From Viscum album (lineage: Eukaryota > Streptophyta > Magnoliopsida > Santalales > Viscaceae), in the NCBI GenBank assembly GCA_963277665.1, contig OY728137.1:1175484670-1175548669 (forward strand): DNA of 64,000 nt. Reading direction: 5' to 3'. Both the position numbers and the translations under genes were made by a program. The notes beneath the pieces were generated by a model. It saw only the letters and a list, made by a program, of their open reading frames with translations, had not been told where the DNA came from and searched no databases. Shown in pieces: positions 1 through 11,536 of the stretch. The first letter of the stretch is position 1, and every line of letters begins with the position of its first letter.

Positions 1-420
1 AAGTCTATTACTGGTTTTGTGTTTCTTGCATATGGAGAACCGGTCTCCTAGAAATGCAATATGCAATCAGTAATTGCACTCTCCACCACTGAGGCAGAGT
101 ATATTGCCTTGACAGAGGCCATACAAGAGGCTATATGGCTGAAAGGTTTGCTTTCTGGATTATCATTATCTACTGATAGCATAGTAGTCCACTGTGATAA
201 CCAGTCAGCTGTACATTTATCTAAAAACTGTGTATGTCATGGTAGATCTAAGTACATTGACATTAGATTACATTTTGTTGGGGATATTATAGAATCTGGG
301 AAAGTGAGTATTACAAAGATACCCACTGAAGATAACCCGACCGATAGTTTGACTAAGGTCGTTCCGTTATCTAAATTCAAGTATTGCCTTAATCTTGTGA
401 ATTTAGTCCCAATTCTATAA
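1..420 (+). pseudogene. Copia pol C-terminus (RNase H), truncated
   Basis: This is the last part of a Ty1/copia polyprotein, reading in frame from base 1 to a TAA at 418-420. In copia elements this RNase H domain degrades the RNA of the RNA/DNA hybrid during reverse transcription. Visible hallmarks are [10 protein letters not shown], the acidic DNQSAVHL block, a [11 protein letters not shown] segment (usually H-I-D-x-R-x-H-F-V) and DNPTDSLTK just before the C-terminus. The frame is broken by TAG at 49-51, where family members usually have Trp (the VSWKC-type block), so a TGG-to-TAG change is likely. The ATG at 61 is an internal codon, not a start. The rest of the element lies off the window to the left. 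A probable 3' LTR follows 50 bases downstream, as expected for copia. Identity as copia RNase H is secure; the sublineage is not determined. Confidence 0.9.
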
Positions 421-462
421 TCTATGTTGCGAGAACATCATCATTGTATTCTTTTAACTGCA

Positions 463-473
463 AGGTGGAGATT
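463..473 (+). other. Candidate polypurine tract of copia element
   Basis: A purine-rich stretch, AGGTGGAGATT, lies directly before a TGTTG start, between the pol stop and the probable 3' LTR. This is where plus-strand DNA synthesis is primed. A similar GGTGGAGATTTATTG stretch recurs near 1082, so the boundary is not unique. Confidence 0.5.
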
Positions 474-1452
474 TGTTGATATTTTCCCCTACATGTATTG
501 CATTTAAATGAATTCAATTTCTTATCTTTGATTGATTCATTCTAATGGGCTTTGCATGGGGTTACATATATGTTGCATGAGGACTGTTCACGTGGTGCGT
601 TTCTTGTTTACGGTATTTGTTTGTGTATATCGCATATTTTTTTTGTTTTCCTTAAACCTGTAGTGGAATTTGTTCTAGACCATTGATCAATTGTGATCCA
701 ACAGCCCTGCTTGGCTCATGGTGTGTTTGTTCTGCTGGACCTCAATCCGCATGTTTGCTACTGCTCCTATCAAGTTGTGTCACTTGTCCCGTGCATTGTC
801 CCGACTTCGATTACGCGAACTGTCGCGTGGATCGTTGTCGTCCACGCGGCCTCCATCCCAGGACTTTGTATGTTCTGTTCTAACAGGCTTGGATTGCGCC
901 AGGAGCACTGTGTGGCTCTCTCTCTTCACAGCGATTCTGATCTGTTTCCTCTTGTTTGGTTCGAGGGTTTCTGAAGATGAATCCCTGCTTCGATTTCACG
1001 AAGGAAGAAAACTATGGTTTTCGGACACCCACACTCCCCTTTGTCGAGCCGTGTCACCTCCTGTAACCGGAGTACTTCACTGGTGGAGATTTATTGGGGA
1101 ATTTGCCTCTGTTTTGGGTTCCGGATGACTATGCTCTAAGAAGGTTCAGTTCTTTGACATGTTTTCAATCGTAACCAATATCTGGTATATTGTTCTCTTG
1201 CTTCTTAATAAAATTGTTACCCTGGTGGTGTTCTCGCCGTGCACGTAAGTCCCCAAAAGGGCCGAAGCACGTTATATTTGTTGTTCTTTTAATTTTCGTG
1301 CTTGTTGTTTGTTCTTCCAGTATTCTGCTTGTGGTTGATTCTTAATCCAATTCATTCTTTATCACTTAGTTAATCGAATACATTAAAGATACTCCATTTT
1401 ACGCAACATTGGGTCTTGGGAATTTAAGGTTTAAGAGTTTAAACCCCCAACA
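474..1452 (+). repeat. Probable 3' LTR of copia element
   Basis: The segment starts TGTTG and ends CAACA, a 5-bp perfect terminal inverted repeat with canonical TG...CA ends. It follows the copia RNase H and a candidate polypurine tract. An AATAAA lies at 1207-1212. The 5' LTR is outside the window, so neither LTR identity nor a target duplication can be checked. A second tract resembling the polypurine tract near 1082 leaves open that the true LTR is shorter (from about 1094) or that two LTR fragments are nested. Small open frames inside, such as 718-1128, look non-coding. Confidence 0.5.
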
Positions 1453-2132
1453 GTTGGAAACCTTCGGAGGTAGCTTGTCTTTACTTAGGATCTAACATCA
1501 GTTTTTTAGCGCCGATAAAAAACACGAGTTTCAAGATCGTGACATTTTTTTAGCAATGACAAATCCCATTTATAGCGCTTTTATATCCAACATAAATAAA
1601 GGAGATCCTCGGTTTGCATTTTTTTTCAATTCAGAATCCTTAACCTTAATTAATTCTCTTCTTTTGTATGTGAATGTTATTCTCTCTAAAATTTATAGTC
1701 AATTCAAACCGTAACATATCAAACAGAAATAAGCTACCCTCAAGATCATCTCCAACGGAGCGACATTAACGCTATCTTAGCATAAAACCCCCCTCCAACC
1801 CAGTGCCATTCACTGCGCTAAATTGAAGATTTGATACAGTTCAACATCATATTTGGTGTTGCACTATTCATGTGTTATCCTATTTTTTTAGTCATTTTAT
1901 CAACGTAATGAATGATTAATATCTATTTTAATTATAAAAATTCGAGATAATTAAAGAATATTCTTTTTAGAGTAGGAAATGAAGTGAATGGATTGGAATT
2001 AATTTGACATTCATATTTTATTTTAGACCAATCTTACTTCAAAATAAAGTAATCTTTAGGAGTTGCTTTAAATCGTATTACTGTGCATCCCCCGTTATAT
2101 TGACGACTCTCAAGTCAAAGTCGTTAAAAAAA
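1453..2132. other. Intergenic DNA between copia LTR and TFIIB promoter
   Basis: AT-rich sequence without a recognisable gene. It probably contains distal regulatory DNA of TFIIB. I see no RNA gene or clear mobile-element end here. Confidence 0.5.
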
Positions 2133-2372
2133 TATAAAGGCTTCCACCCATTTAGTTTAGAATACCCGACCCGTCCCGTCCCGTCCCGTCCCCGGCCCAT
2201 CCCCACATGAGATCTTTATGAGGCTCCTAACTTTGACCGACTAAAAGCCGCCCGGCCATCAATAAACGCAATTAACCCTTCTATTCTTCGGAGTCCTCCG
2301 TTTTCGTTTCACCCGTTGGGAGAGGATTCCTCAGAACCCGAAGCCGCGAACTGCCAAATCCGCTCCAACTCC
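2133..2372 (+). promoter_or_regulatory. TFIIB core promoter and 5' UTR
   Basis: A TATA-like TATAAAG lies at 2133-2139, which would put transcription start near 2165. Just downstream is a short CCCGT tandem repeat (about four units, 2170-2190) and GGCCCA at 2194-2199, which is the reverse complement of the plant site II element TGGGCC often seen in growth-related housekeeping promoters. An AACCCTT near 2275 weakly resembles a telo-box. The ATG at 2373 sits in a good context (CCATGG). The motifs are seen in the sequence; their function here is inferred. Confidence 0.45.
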
Positions 2373-5014
2373 ATGGCCGATCAGTACTGTTCCGACTGCA
2401 AGCGGAGCACGGAGGTTGTCTTTGACCATTCCGCCGGGGATACTGTCTGCTCCGAGTGCGGGCTCGTCCTCGAGTCTCATTCCATAGATGAGACCTCCGA
2501 GTGGCGAACCTTCGCCAACGAATCCGGCGACAATGATCCCGTCCGTGTGGGCGGCCCAACCAACCCCCTCCTCACCGACGGCGGCCTCTCCACCGTTATA
2601 TCGAAGCCCAACGGCGTCACCGGAGATTTTTTGTCGTCTTCTCTTGGCCGTTGGCAGAATCGTGGGTCGAACCCAGATCGGTCTCTCATCGTCGCCTTCA
2701 AGACCATCGCCACCATGTCTGATAGGTTGGGTTTTTTGTATTGTTAGTCATTACCATGAGTTTTATGCATCCTGATAGAACATTAATCTAGGTCGGTGCT
2801 ATTTAGGGTCGATGATCCGTGAGAGGTTATTCTATCTCGAATATACGCTTTGTTTCCTTTTTTGATCAATATTTATAATTCTAATTTTACGCTGTTTAAT
2901 CCAGAGATTGAAGCAGATGGACAGATAAACGTTATTAGAGACTCCATGAATCACCCCCCTCCCCCAAATAACCGCATTAAACCCTTCCCTCAATTGAATA
3001 TTAATTGATTCAATTTGGAGTTTGATGATTAACCACAATGAATGTAACTCTGGGATGACGATGTTGAGAAGGGTTCAGATATTTCAACAAACAATCTATC
3101 CTTATCCAGAAAATATCTGCCATAAGTATTTGTTGGGTTCAATCTTGAAAGTGCTGAAAAAATTCTTCATCGTCTAAAATTCTCTGTTAGTGCGGGGAGT
3201 TTTATACTCTAGATTCCAAGTGGTGGTGTTTATTTATGTTGAAACATGCAACTAACGCACATAATTATTGCTCTTGATTAATGGAAAGGGAAATATTGTC
3301 ACGAAACATGGTTTGAATGCTCCTTGTTCAAGTGTAGTCTCATCCAAGTGGCGTTGATTATTTATTTTGCAACATGAAAACAATGCACCTAATTACTGCT
3401 CTTGATTATTTTGAAAATGCAACTAATACCTTTTATTTTTGGGGTTTTCAATAATGGGGTTTAAATATTCTTCAAGTATAGTCTCATCCATCAGGACCAA
3501 AAAAGATTGTTTCCTTTTTTTCTTCGTCTTGCTAATGCTGAATACCAGCAACCATTTTCATTGGGTCCTGATTGGTTCAAGTGTTGTCCCAAACCTTGCT
3601 TATTTGGTGTCGTGGGTTTGTCTTACCGCTCCAATGGGACCGAATAGCATACCTCAGTTTTGTTTGTAACACAGCAAGGGACAATTTATGGACATAGGTT
3701 AACCTTTCAGCTTTTGATATGCCTTTTCGTGAAATTGGACACTTGGATGCCTCATTTTGTCCATTACTATTGTAATTGGTAACTGCCTCGAGAGTTGTCA
3801 ATTCAACTGGAAGTATGTTGATGGGGTTCATATCAGTAGAGGACTTTACTTATTTAGCATCTGTAGATACTTATATTTAGTATGGTTTTATTAATGTTTT
3901 CACTCTTCTTTCAAAAAATTTGTAACGACTTCCCTGATTTTTCCTCTACCGCTAATTACAGGCTGGGGCTTGTTGCTACCATAAAGGTATGTTGTACACT
4001 TATTCGGCTAAAATAGTTTGATTCGAGGTAGCTTTTAATGAATGGTGTTCTTCATTTCTACGGTTGTCTCCTCTGACAGTGCTTTGTCATGACTTGAAGG
4101 ATCGGGCTAATGAGATATATAAGAAGGTGGAAGATCAAAAGTCTAGCAGGGGGAGGAATCAAGATGCATTGCTAGCTGCATGCCTGTACATTGCTTGTCG
4201 AATGGAAGACAAACCGCGCACCGTAAAAGGTACAGTCTAAGAGTTTCTCTCTCTCACTATCTGGATCCTTTATATACTGTAAGCTTCCTGAACCTGTGAA
4301 CACGGACTAGAAATCTGTTCTGTTGCTAACGGAGCCACAAAGAAGGAAATTGGCCGTGCTAAAGAATACATAGTGAAACAACTAGGGCTCGAGGCGGGTC
4401 ATTCGGTCGAGATGGGAGCTATACATGCAGGGGACTTTATGGTGAGTTGTATATGATTGATTTGTCATAGCACGATTTTTTATGCATCATTTCTAACATT
4501 GTCTTTGTTATGATCTTCAGAGGCGCTTCTGTTCGAACCTGGGCATGTCAAATCAGGCAGTCAAAGCTGCCCAAGAGGCTGTCCAGAAGTCCGAAGAGTT
4601 TGATATAAGGTTGTTTTGTTTCTTTATTAGTCTGCAATTCTTGTTTGGAGTTCTGTTTGGTTACCATAAATTGTTTGCAAATTTGCATTCTTTATCTCTG
4701 TGTTGATAGAATGAGACTGTTGGTTTTTGTGAATAGGAGGAGCCCTATATCGATTGCAGCAGCAGTGATCTATATTATAACACAGCTTTCCGCTGAGAAG
4801 AAGCCTCTCAGAGGTTTGTATTTGGAAGAGTTGGGTTGCGTTTGGTTGTGGAAATAAAGTGTATTAATTAGTGGGTGCAGATATTTCACTGGCCACGGGT
4901 GTGGCTGAAGGGACGATCAGGAATTCGTACAAGGATCTGTACCCACACGTGTCGAAGATCATACCGGGCTGGTACGCCAAGGAGGAGGATCTCAAGAACC
5001 TCTCCAGTCCTTGA
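2373..5014 (+). CDS. TFIIB: Transcription initiation factor IIB, seven exons
   Basis: General RNA polymerase II factor that bridges TBP on the promoter to the polymerase in the nucleus. Exons: 2373-2725, 3962-3986, 4100-4229, 4311-4441, 4521-4609, 4737-4813 and 4881-5014. All introns are GT-AG, and the joined frame is 939 nt, or 312 residues plus TGA, the usual length for plant TFIIB. The N-terminal zinc ribbon uses Cys6, Cys9, Cys26 and Cys29. The B-reader/linker follows, with [10 protein letters not shown] at about residues 42-51 and GRWQNR near 92-97. Two cyclin-fold repeats run from roughly 105 to 200 and 205 to 300, with [36 protein letters not shown] and [16 protein letters not shown]; the C-terminus is [11 protein letters not shown]. 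The ATG at 2373 is preferred because the frame upstream has no in-frame ATG. Intron 1 is long (1236 bp); the others are 67-127 bp. No defect is seen, so the gene looks functional. Confidence 0.97.
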
Positions 5015-5096
5015 TCGGCGGACGAGATTTACCGGTGGAAATGTGGGGAGAGGATATATATATTTTTTAATGTTGCTGCTGATAATTGGGCGTTGG

Positions 5097-5116
5097 CCGG
5101 GTACTTGTTTACCCGG
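5097..5116 (+). other. Hairpin in TFIIB 3' UTR
   Basis: A perfect 7-bp stem, CCGGGTA paired with TACCCGG around a 6-nt loop, lies about 80 bases after the stop codon. It could be an mRNA stability or processing element, but a role is only inferred. Confidence 0.5.
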
Positions 5117-5196
5117 TTGAGAGGCTGGCATGCTGATATTATTTTTATGATCACTGATGGGATACAATCTATGTGTTATGTTTTTTTTAACAATAG

Positions 5197-5202
5197 AATA
5201 AA
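5197..5202 (+). terminator. TFIIB poly(A) signal candidate
   Basis: AATAAA lies 183 bases after the stop codon, preceded by T-rich sequence. This is a plausible 3' UTR length for a plant gene. Confidence 0.5.
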
Positions 5203-7069
5203 ACTGAATAATGCACATAATACATGCTTCAAAATGCATATGTCAACATAAAATTATAAAAAAATATAAATAAAACAAAAAATAAGAAATGAAATATATG
5301 TTATGTGTTTACAAAGCAGGCATATATTATTACATGGAGGGGGGTAAACAAACAAAAACCTATCTAATTGCTCATGAGGAGGCTTTAAATTGAGACCTTA
5401 TTAAACACAACAACAAGACTTAATTACTTTGACTATCATGGTGCTTTACAAAACAATTGCATATATATAATGATAGGTCTAAAAGTTCATTAGACATTAT
5501 GTTTAGAGAACATATATATTGTGACAATATTAAAGGTTAATATGAAATGACAATAAATACTATGTTCAAAAAACACATGTATTATGAAAATACTAAATGC
5601 TCAATATTAAGTGCTAAATATTAAAGGTTAATATATATTATGTTCATGGGAATGTCAGTGTTTTTGGCCTTTAGGTTTTTGAGAGATTGTTGAAGAGTAT
5701 TACATATGATATGTTTAACAGAGTATCATGTGTGGAAAATTTTGTGGGAGATCGTTCAAGATTTGTTATGGAATAAGAAAATCTAGGTAAGGTGGGAAAA
5801 ATGTCATTTAGGAGAGATAAACATGAGTTTTGTTAAATAATGTTTTTTCGAGTTCTCTAAAACTATAAACCTAAAAGGTATTGAGTATGTAAGTGACTCG
5901 GTTTTTGTTATTGATATTGTGATTATGGAAGTTTAAATTTGTGTCACTTCAGTTGGTATCAAAGTCAATATGTAAAAAGTATGTTTTTAACATTGGATCT
6001 AGGTGTACGGATCTGAGACATTTCAGATGGTATTAGAGCAAAGTTTAAATAACTTTTGAGGTTAAGATATTATCAGTTGGAGATAATTTAAGAGATGAAT
6101 ATCATCAAGGGTTAATGAGTTTAAGGTTTAAGGCATTGATATCCTTTTAAAGTCACATGTGATTGGATTTTAAAGTAATTGATTATATTTTGAGTGATGT
6201 TTATTGGGTTTTAAGGCGAATACATGATTGAGATGATGAGGTAATTATCGAAAAATGGTTATTATATTTTTGGGAACATATTTTTTATAATATAGATGAC
6301 CATGAGTTTGATACCCTGAGATTTTTAAAAAGAATATTATGCTCGATAGAATTTGATAAAAAAGATATCATTTTTAAAATCAGCATATCAAAATTAGCTT
6401 ATAGTGAAATTTTGAGATTTTTTCTGAAAAAATCGATTTTTCAGTGAATTATGAAAAATATTGATTTTTGTAAAACTATCATTTCTTTTCATTGAAAAGA
6501 CCCATTGTGTTTTGAATTTGATATTAAAATGACATGACTCTCCTTTAATTACATATAATTTAATTAATTATATAGGAATCATCATTATACTTAATTTTTG
6601 TAAAAGTTAATTTTTGGGCTTAAAAACACATTTTTTTAAAAACCTTTTTTATATGCGCAATGTGTTTTTTATCTTAATTAGTTAAATAAATCACCATTGA
6701 TTAATGATTTTAATGAAATATATAGATTATATATTCAATCAATTTCTTTTACCTTCATTTGATGATTTTTACTATGTATGAAATAAGAATAAATCCAGCT
6801 TTATTCTTAAAAATGCATTTTTTCTAAAAATGATATTTATTGTGTTTTGCACACTTATTTTAAAAATGATTTTTTTCCACATATGGAAATTGAATCTTGT
6901 AAAATAGATTCCATATTTGGAATCAACATAATTAATGTAATGTAATAGAGTCAACATAATTTTTGGTCATTATGAATAATAAACATGGTAAAGATTTGTT
7001 ACCGCGGTAAAATACGTAAAACTAGGTTAAAACGACGAGGAAAAGCTTTAAAATATTTCTAACACTTTC
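5203..7069. other. AT-rich intergenic DNA with a decayed LTR end
   Basis: No gene is seen. TGGTATCAAAGTC at 5954-5966, right after GTGTCACTTCAGT, and TGGTATTAGAGC at 6028-6039, after GACATTTCAGA, both resemble the initiator-methionine tRNA primer-binding site that follows a 5' LTR. I therefore read roughly 5640-6060 as an old plus-strand LTR end, possibly tandemly duplicated. From 6060 to 7069 there is only AT-rich sequence I cannot classify. Confidence 0.35.
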
Positions 7070-7322
7070 CTTTATCCTATTGGTGTTGGAGTTGGTGTCC
7101 TATGACTGATTGTTTGTACTATGATTATATGTATATTCACCTTTATCCTATTGGTGTTGGAGTTGGTGTTATTGGTGTTGGAGTTGGTGTCCTATGACTG
7201 ATTGTTTGTACTATGATTATATGTATATTCACCTTTATCCTATTGGTGTTGGAGTTGGTGTTATTGGTGTTGGAGTTGGTGTCCTATGACTAATTGTTTG
7301 TACTATGATTATATGTATATTC
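7070..7322 (+). repeat. Minisatellite at a copia LTR 5' end
   Basis: Three direct units: 7070-7140 (71 bp), 7141-7232 (92 bp) and 7233-7322 (90 bp). Units 2 and 3 carry an extra 21-bp internal duplication of the TATTGGTGTTGGAGTTGG block. The units are almost identical, which suggests recent expansion compared with the old flanking elements. Each contains TGTTGGAGTTGGTGTCC, which looks like an LTR 5' end. Confidence 0.9.
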
Positions 7323-7957
7323 GATGTATTGAATATTAATAAAACATCTTATTAAATAATGTTTATGGTTTTGCATGATTCTAAGGTAATAATGTCATAG
7401 AGTATCCATCGCACAATAGGGGCATAACAGTTCCCCATTATAATGAGAATCTTGAAGTGCTATGATGATATTCTTAATAAAGTTCTACGATCAGATAACA
7501 TTCTAAGATGAGACACATAGAATGTGACTGTTAGATGCGAGTACTCGTAAGCTGATGGAGCTTCTTCTCATGAAGTTCACGCTTGGTAATCTCCAATACA
7601 GGAGATTATGAGAATGGACCCGCCAATAGGGATTCCGCATGTTTTGGTGTCTTCACATATTCCTTTTATGCGAGTGTGTGTAATGACCCTCAGACTTTAA
7701 GATCATTATTAATTCATATTATGACTTGTTCACTTAGATATATTTCATAAACCATGACGATAACATTTCTTGGTGAAGTTGGATACATTGGGTGAATCAC
7801 GAGTGATGTGTTATTAATGAATAAATTGAGGAATAATTTATATATTCCATCTTAATGAAAGCTAATATCTTATCCATTTGATTGGAATAGAACCGTTGCA
7901 ATAAATTCCATACGACGTGCTTATTTCAGAGAGTCAAAGAAAGACATATCAGACATA
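7084..7957 (+). repeat. Left part of a split copia-type 5' LTR (probable)
   Basis: It begins TGTTGGAGTTGGTGTCC (inside the minisatellite) and continues as unique AT-rich DNA of the style seen in Tork/Angela-type copia LTRs. It stops where the minus-strand LARD-like element begins. Its counterpart is the segment at 20598-21210, which carries a TATA box and abuts a primer-binding site. Joining the two parts is an inference. Confidence 0.4.
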
Positions 7958-9339
7958 TAGGAAAGCCAAGGATAAACAACGCCCTATGCCCTTACCTAAA
8001 AGAAACCCAAAACGTGCTAGTTTGAAAATAAGACATAATAAAATAATGTTTTTCATTCTTTTCAAATTCAAGTAACAAGTTTGCATTTTCAAGAAAAGCA
8101 TTTCTCTTTCACTACGTTTTCAAAATAGGTTCCAATCATGCATTTACATTTCAAAATGAAAGGAGACCAATTTAGATTAAAAATATGTTTTTTCACAAAA
8201 GAGGGAACAAGCATGAAACAACTGAATTGAAAATCACATCACACGCACCATGTCACAAACGAGCACCATGGGCAATCCCTATAGGTAACTAGAACAAGTG
8301 GGACCCTAGAGACCTCGTACCACAGTGAAACGTGGTATAACAACCACAACCAACTGCGTTCTCCTACACGAGCCACTAGAGGGGAATCACATCCCAAGGC
8401 CTAGTGGTCTCCAATCACATCACAAAACTATGGTATAGAAACAACGACCATCAGCGTTCTCGTGCATGAGCCACTAAGGGGGAATCACATCCCAAGGCCC
8501 AATGGTCTCCGATCATATCACTTGTTTAGTTAGTGTTGTGGCATCAATCCTGATAGAAGGAACCGAGACAAGTCACTTCCGAATCAACTAGCGTACTAGT
8601 CCTAGTCTGCCCACCTAGATACCCCAGGCTTCCCATGTTCTCTATTTCAAGTGGTGGTGAGTTTTCATCAAACTAACATACACGCCAGTCATTTAGGGAA
8701 TCCACTCTTAAAGATTTAACATTTTAAAACCAATTGAGCATTAGAAAGGTATTACATTTTCGAAACAAGGTCAAGAGCACATATCAATAGAAAAAAATGT
8801 ACATTGTTAACTTAAACAAATTATGTAAAACAATGCAGAACTATTTCTAACAATTACAATTAGATTGCACAACTTATACATATACTACATAAATATAAAA
8901 TCATATTTTTAGAACAATAAAACGGTTATAGAATTTAAATTAAAGGGTTAGGCATAGGGGAACCTACCTCGGGGTGGAACCAAACCGAACATTCGGCCCT
9001 TAGCGCTTTCTAACTAGAAGCTGCTGCTTCCCCACTAAGCATATGCACTTTCACATATATATAAGGACACCTAACCCCTATGCACACACCCGCATGGCCA
9101 TGAACATGTGCAAGGAGATCCTTACATATATGCTTATATGCATATACTAGTCTCCACTCAACTATGAATGCATTTTCATATATACGCATGGGCACACCTA
9201 GCCCCATACACGTATATTCACTTCCATGGATGGCTATACATGTATTGGGGGAACACACCTATATATATATACTTACCTATGCACATGCAGTCGAGTCGCC
9301 TTAGACTCGGCGACTCGAAACCAAAAATCAGAGACCACA

Positions 9340-10440
9340 CACTACACATATAGTTTAATAAATCAATAAAACAATTTATGAAGCACTTCGAAATTAGCAC
9401 CACAAAAATTTACACAAAAAACACTCTTTAAACCCAAACACACAGAAAAAATATTTCCAACCATGATTCGCAACACAAACTCAATTTAATAAATTAATTA
9501 AATACTTAATAAAACATTTCAAAAGCGTTACACATCACAAATCATCACTTGCACTTCCAAAACTCATTTTAAAAACATACATCCACGAAAAGAGCTTGCA
9601 AACATGATTCATACCTCTTATATCATCAATAAACCATTTCAAAAATTTATAAAACAATACCAAAGAAACACTACAAGGCCTTACACCAAAAACATACTCA
9701 ATTCCATGTCGAAAATCCCTTTTCAAACCACTTACGCCTCGAAATCCATTTTTGAAAACATACGCACACCAGAACGTTTTCCAGTTATGCCTCACACTTT
9801 TTATATACTTTAATAAACCATTATAACAATTGATAAAACCATTTCAATAAACACCCCAAATAATTTTACACCCCAAAGTGCACCCGAAACCCTCTTTAAA
9901 ACTTAACTGCATATTGATTCTATATCAAAACACAATCTGTAGCTTACACATAGTTTAATAAATCAACGACATGCTTTATAAAATGGAATCAAGTGGCACA
10001 CAAAGACTTGCACACGAAAAATACTCAATTTTATATAAAATTGTCACTTTAAAAATTAAACGCATGCTCAATCATGCCAATTACCACTTTCACACCACAC
10101 AAATAACTTAATAAACCATCTGAACAATTTATAAATCATTAACAAATGGTGCAACAAAAGTTTGCACTAAAAACAGACCCGAGTTCATATGAAACACTAC
10201 TTTAAAACCAAACACACAACATAATCGTATTAAAACATGATTTTCACCACTTATATATTTTAATAAATCAATTTCACAATTCAAAAACATTTCCAAAACA
10301 TGTAATAGGGATTTACACCTAGAACGTACCCAACTTCACATGTAAAAATATATTTCCAAATCAAACGCATGTCAAACCTCTTTAAAGACCACTTATGCTC
10401 CCCACATATACTTCATAAAACATGCCAAGTTAAGCAATTC
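9340..10440 (-). repeat. Degenerate ~150-bp tandem repeats inside LTR
   Basis: Seven to eight diverged units of about 120-185 bp. Plus-strand landmarks recur in fixed order: TTTACACC or TTGCACAC, an ACTCAATTTCATGT-like block, AAACCAAACGCA-like, CCACTTATATA-like, then TTTAATAAATCAAT and an ATTTATAAAACATTTC-like tail. Period and order are visible by eye; unit boundaries are approximate. The same array is in the 5' LTR. Confidence 0.65.
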
Positions 10441-11052
10441 ATCAATTAATGGTTAAGCACGAAATCACCTACCTCGAACCAATAAGCTTTCGGAAAAAGT
10501 GCGAAATTGCAACTGCACCCTAGCCGCACCTCAAGCAACCCGCAAGTAACCCTAAACAACAAGATCTAACCCAACATACTCAATGTTAGACCCCCAAACC
10601 AAAACCCTAGCTACCAGATAAAGCGAAACCCCACATAAGGGAGAGAAAAACCTTACCTGGATGAAGAATGCACCCACGACGGAGGGAGAAGAAAAATGAT
10701 AAGCGACCATAGAGGTCGGTCACGTGAGGAAGAGGCTGTCGGAGGGAGGCGCGCATGTAGGGGAGAGCGGGGCGCCAACCAGGTTGAGTGAGGAGAGTGG
10801 GGTGACTGCAGAGGGTGGCTCACCGGAGGAAGGTGGCCTAAAGGAGGGGCGCGCATGCAGGAGGTGGAGGAGAGGGGTGGGGCACATGACTGGTAAGGGG
10901 AGGGGGAGGCGTGCGTGGAGGAGGGGGAAAGAGAGGAGGGAGGGAGATAAAACCCTAAATAAAATTAAAACCCACTTAAAAATTTACAATAATATTTATA
11001 ATTAAAATAATAAGATTAATAATATTAAAATAGTATTAATATTATTAACACC

Positions 11053-11092
<40 letters not shown>
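11053..11092. repeat. (AAT)n microsatellite in 3' LTR
   Basis: About 13 AAT units in an AT-rich stretch. The matching place in the 5' LTR has fewer units (near 20142-20163), plus a second short run near 20069. Confidence 0.9.
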
Positions 11093-11524
11093 TTCTCTTA
11101 TAATATTATTTTTTTATTATTTAAAACATTTCCTAAAGTTTTACTCACTTCTCTTATTTTATTTATTTCCATGTTATTACCCTTTAATTAATTTATTTAA
11201 TTATTCTTTAAGCTGAGAGACTACGCGGTCACCTCGCATGGCTCAAATGACCGTGCACAAACCGTGCAGTGACCTCTGGCCATTCCAGATGCGACCGCAC
11301 AGGTACCTGGGATGACCACACGACTTCCGCTACTGTGCGGTGCCCACAGACCGTCCTAAAACCCACAAAATTTCCAAACTTTAGAAATTTAAACCGGGGC
11401 CCAAACCCGAATTTTGACAAAGTTAGTCCAAAACCTCAAACCCGTCACACCTGGTTCTCGAGAAAAATAACCAAAACCTGACCCGGGCTGGGTCTGAGGC
11501 TAAAATAAAAACCCGTGTGTGACA

Positions 11525-11536
11525 ATTCTCCCCACC
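11525..11536 (-). other. Polypurine tract of LARD-like element
   Basis: The minus-strand reading GGTGGGGAGAAT directly precedes the TGTCACAC start of the 3' LTR, the normal place and composition for a polypurine tract. Confidence 0.8.

Larger units (their letters stand above)
7958..11524 (-). repeat. 3' LTR of the LARD-like element, end-truncated
   Basis: It aligns along its whole length, in the same orientation, with 16990-20597. Its inner end is TGTCACAC (minus strand) directly after the polypurine tract. Similarity stops abruptly at 7958, whereas the 5' LTR continues for another ~360 bp. It contains an array of ~150-bp degenerate tandem repeats, an AAT microsatellite and GC-rich CCGTGCACAAACCGTGC-type repeats near its start. 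Confidence 0.8.

Noticed and set aside
718..1128. 136-residue plus-strand open frame
   Set aside because: It lies inside the probable copia LTR, overlaps two other open frames and has no domain-like composition.
2316..2372. N-terminal extension of TFIIB by 19 residues
   Set aside because: The extension would start on a TTG and resembles no TFIIB N-terminus; ATG at 2373 gives the family length and places the zinc ribbon normally.
9010..9403. Overlapping small open frames on both strands
   Set aside because: They sit in a repeat-like part of the LARD LTR and recur imperfectly in the other LTR without a conserved frame.
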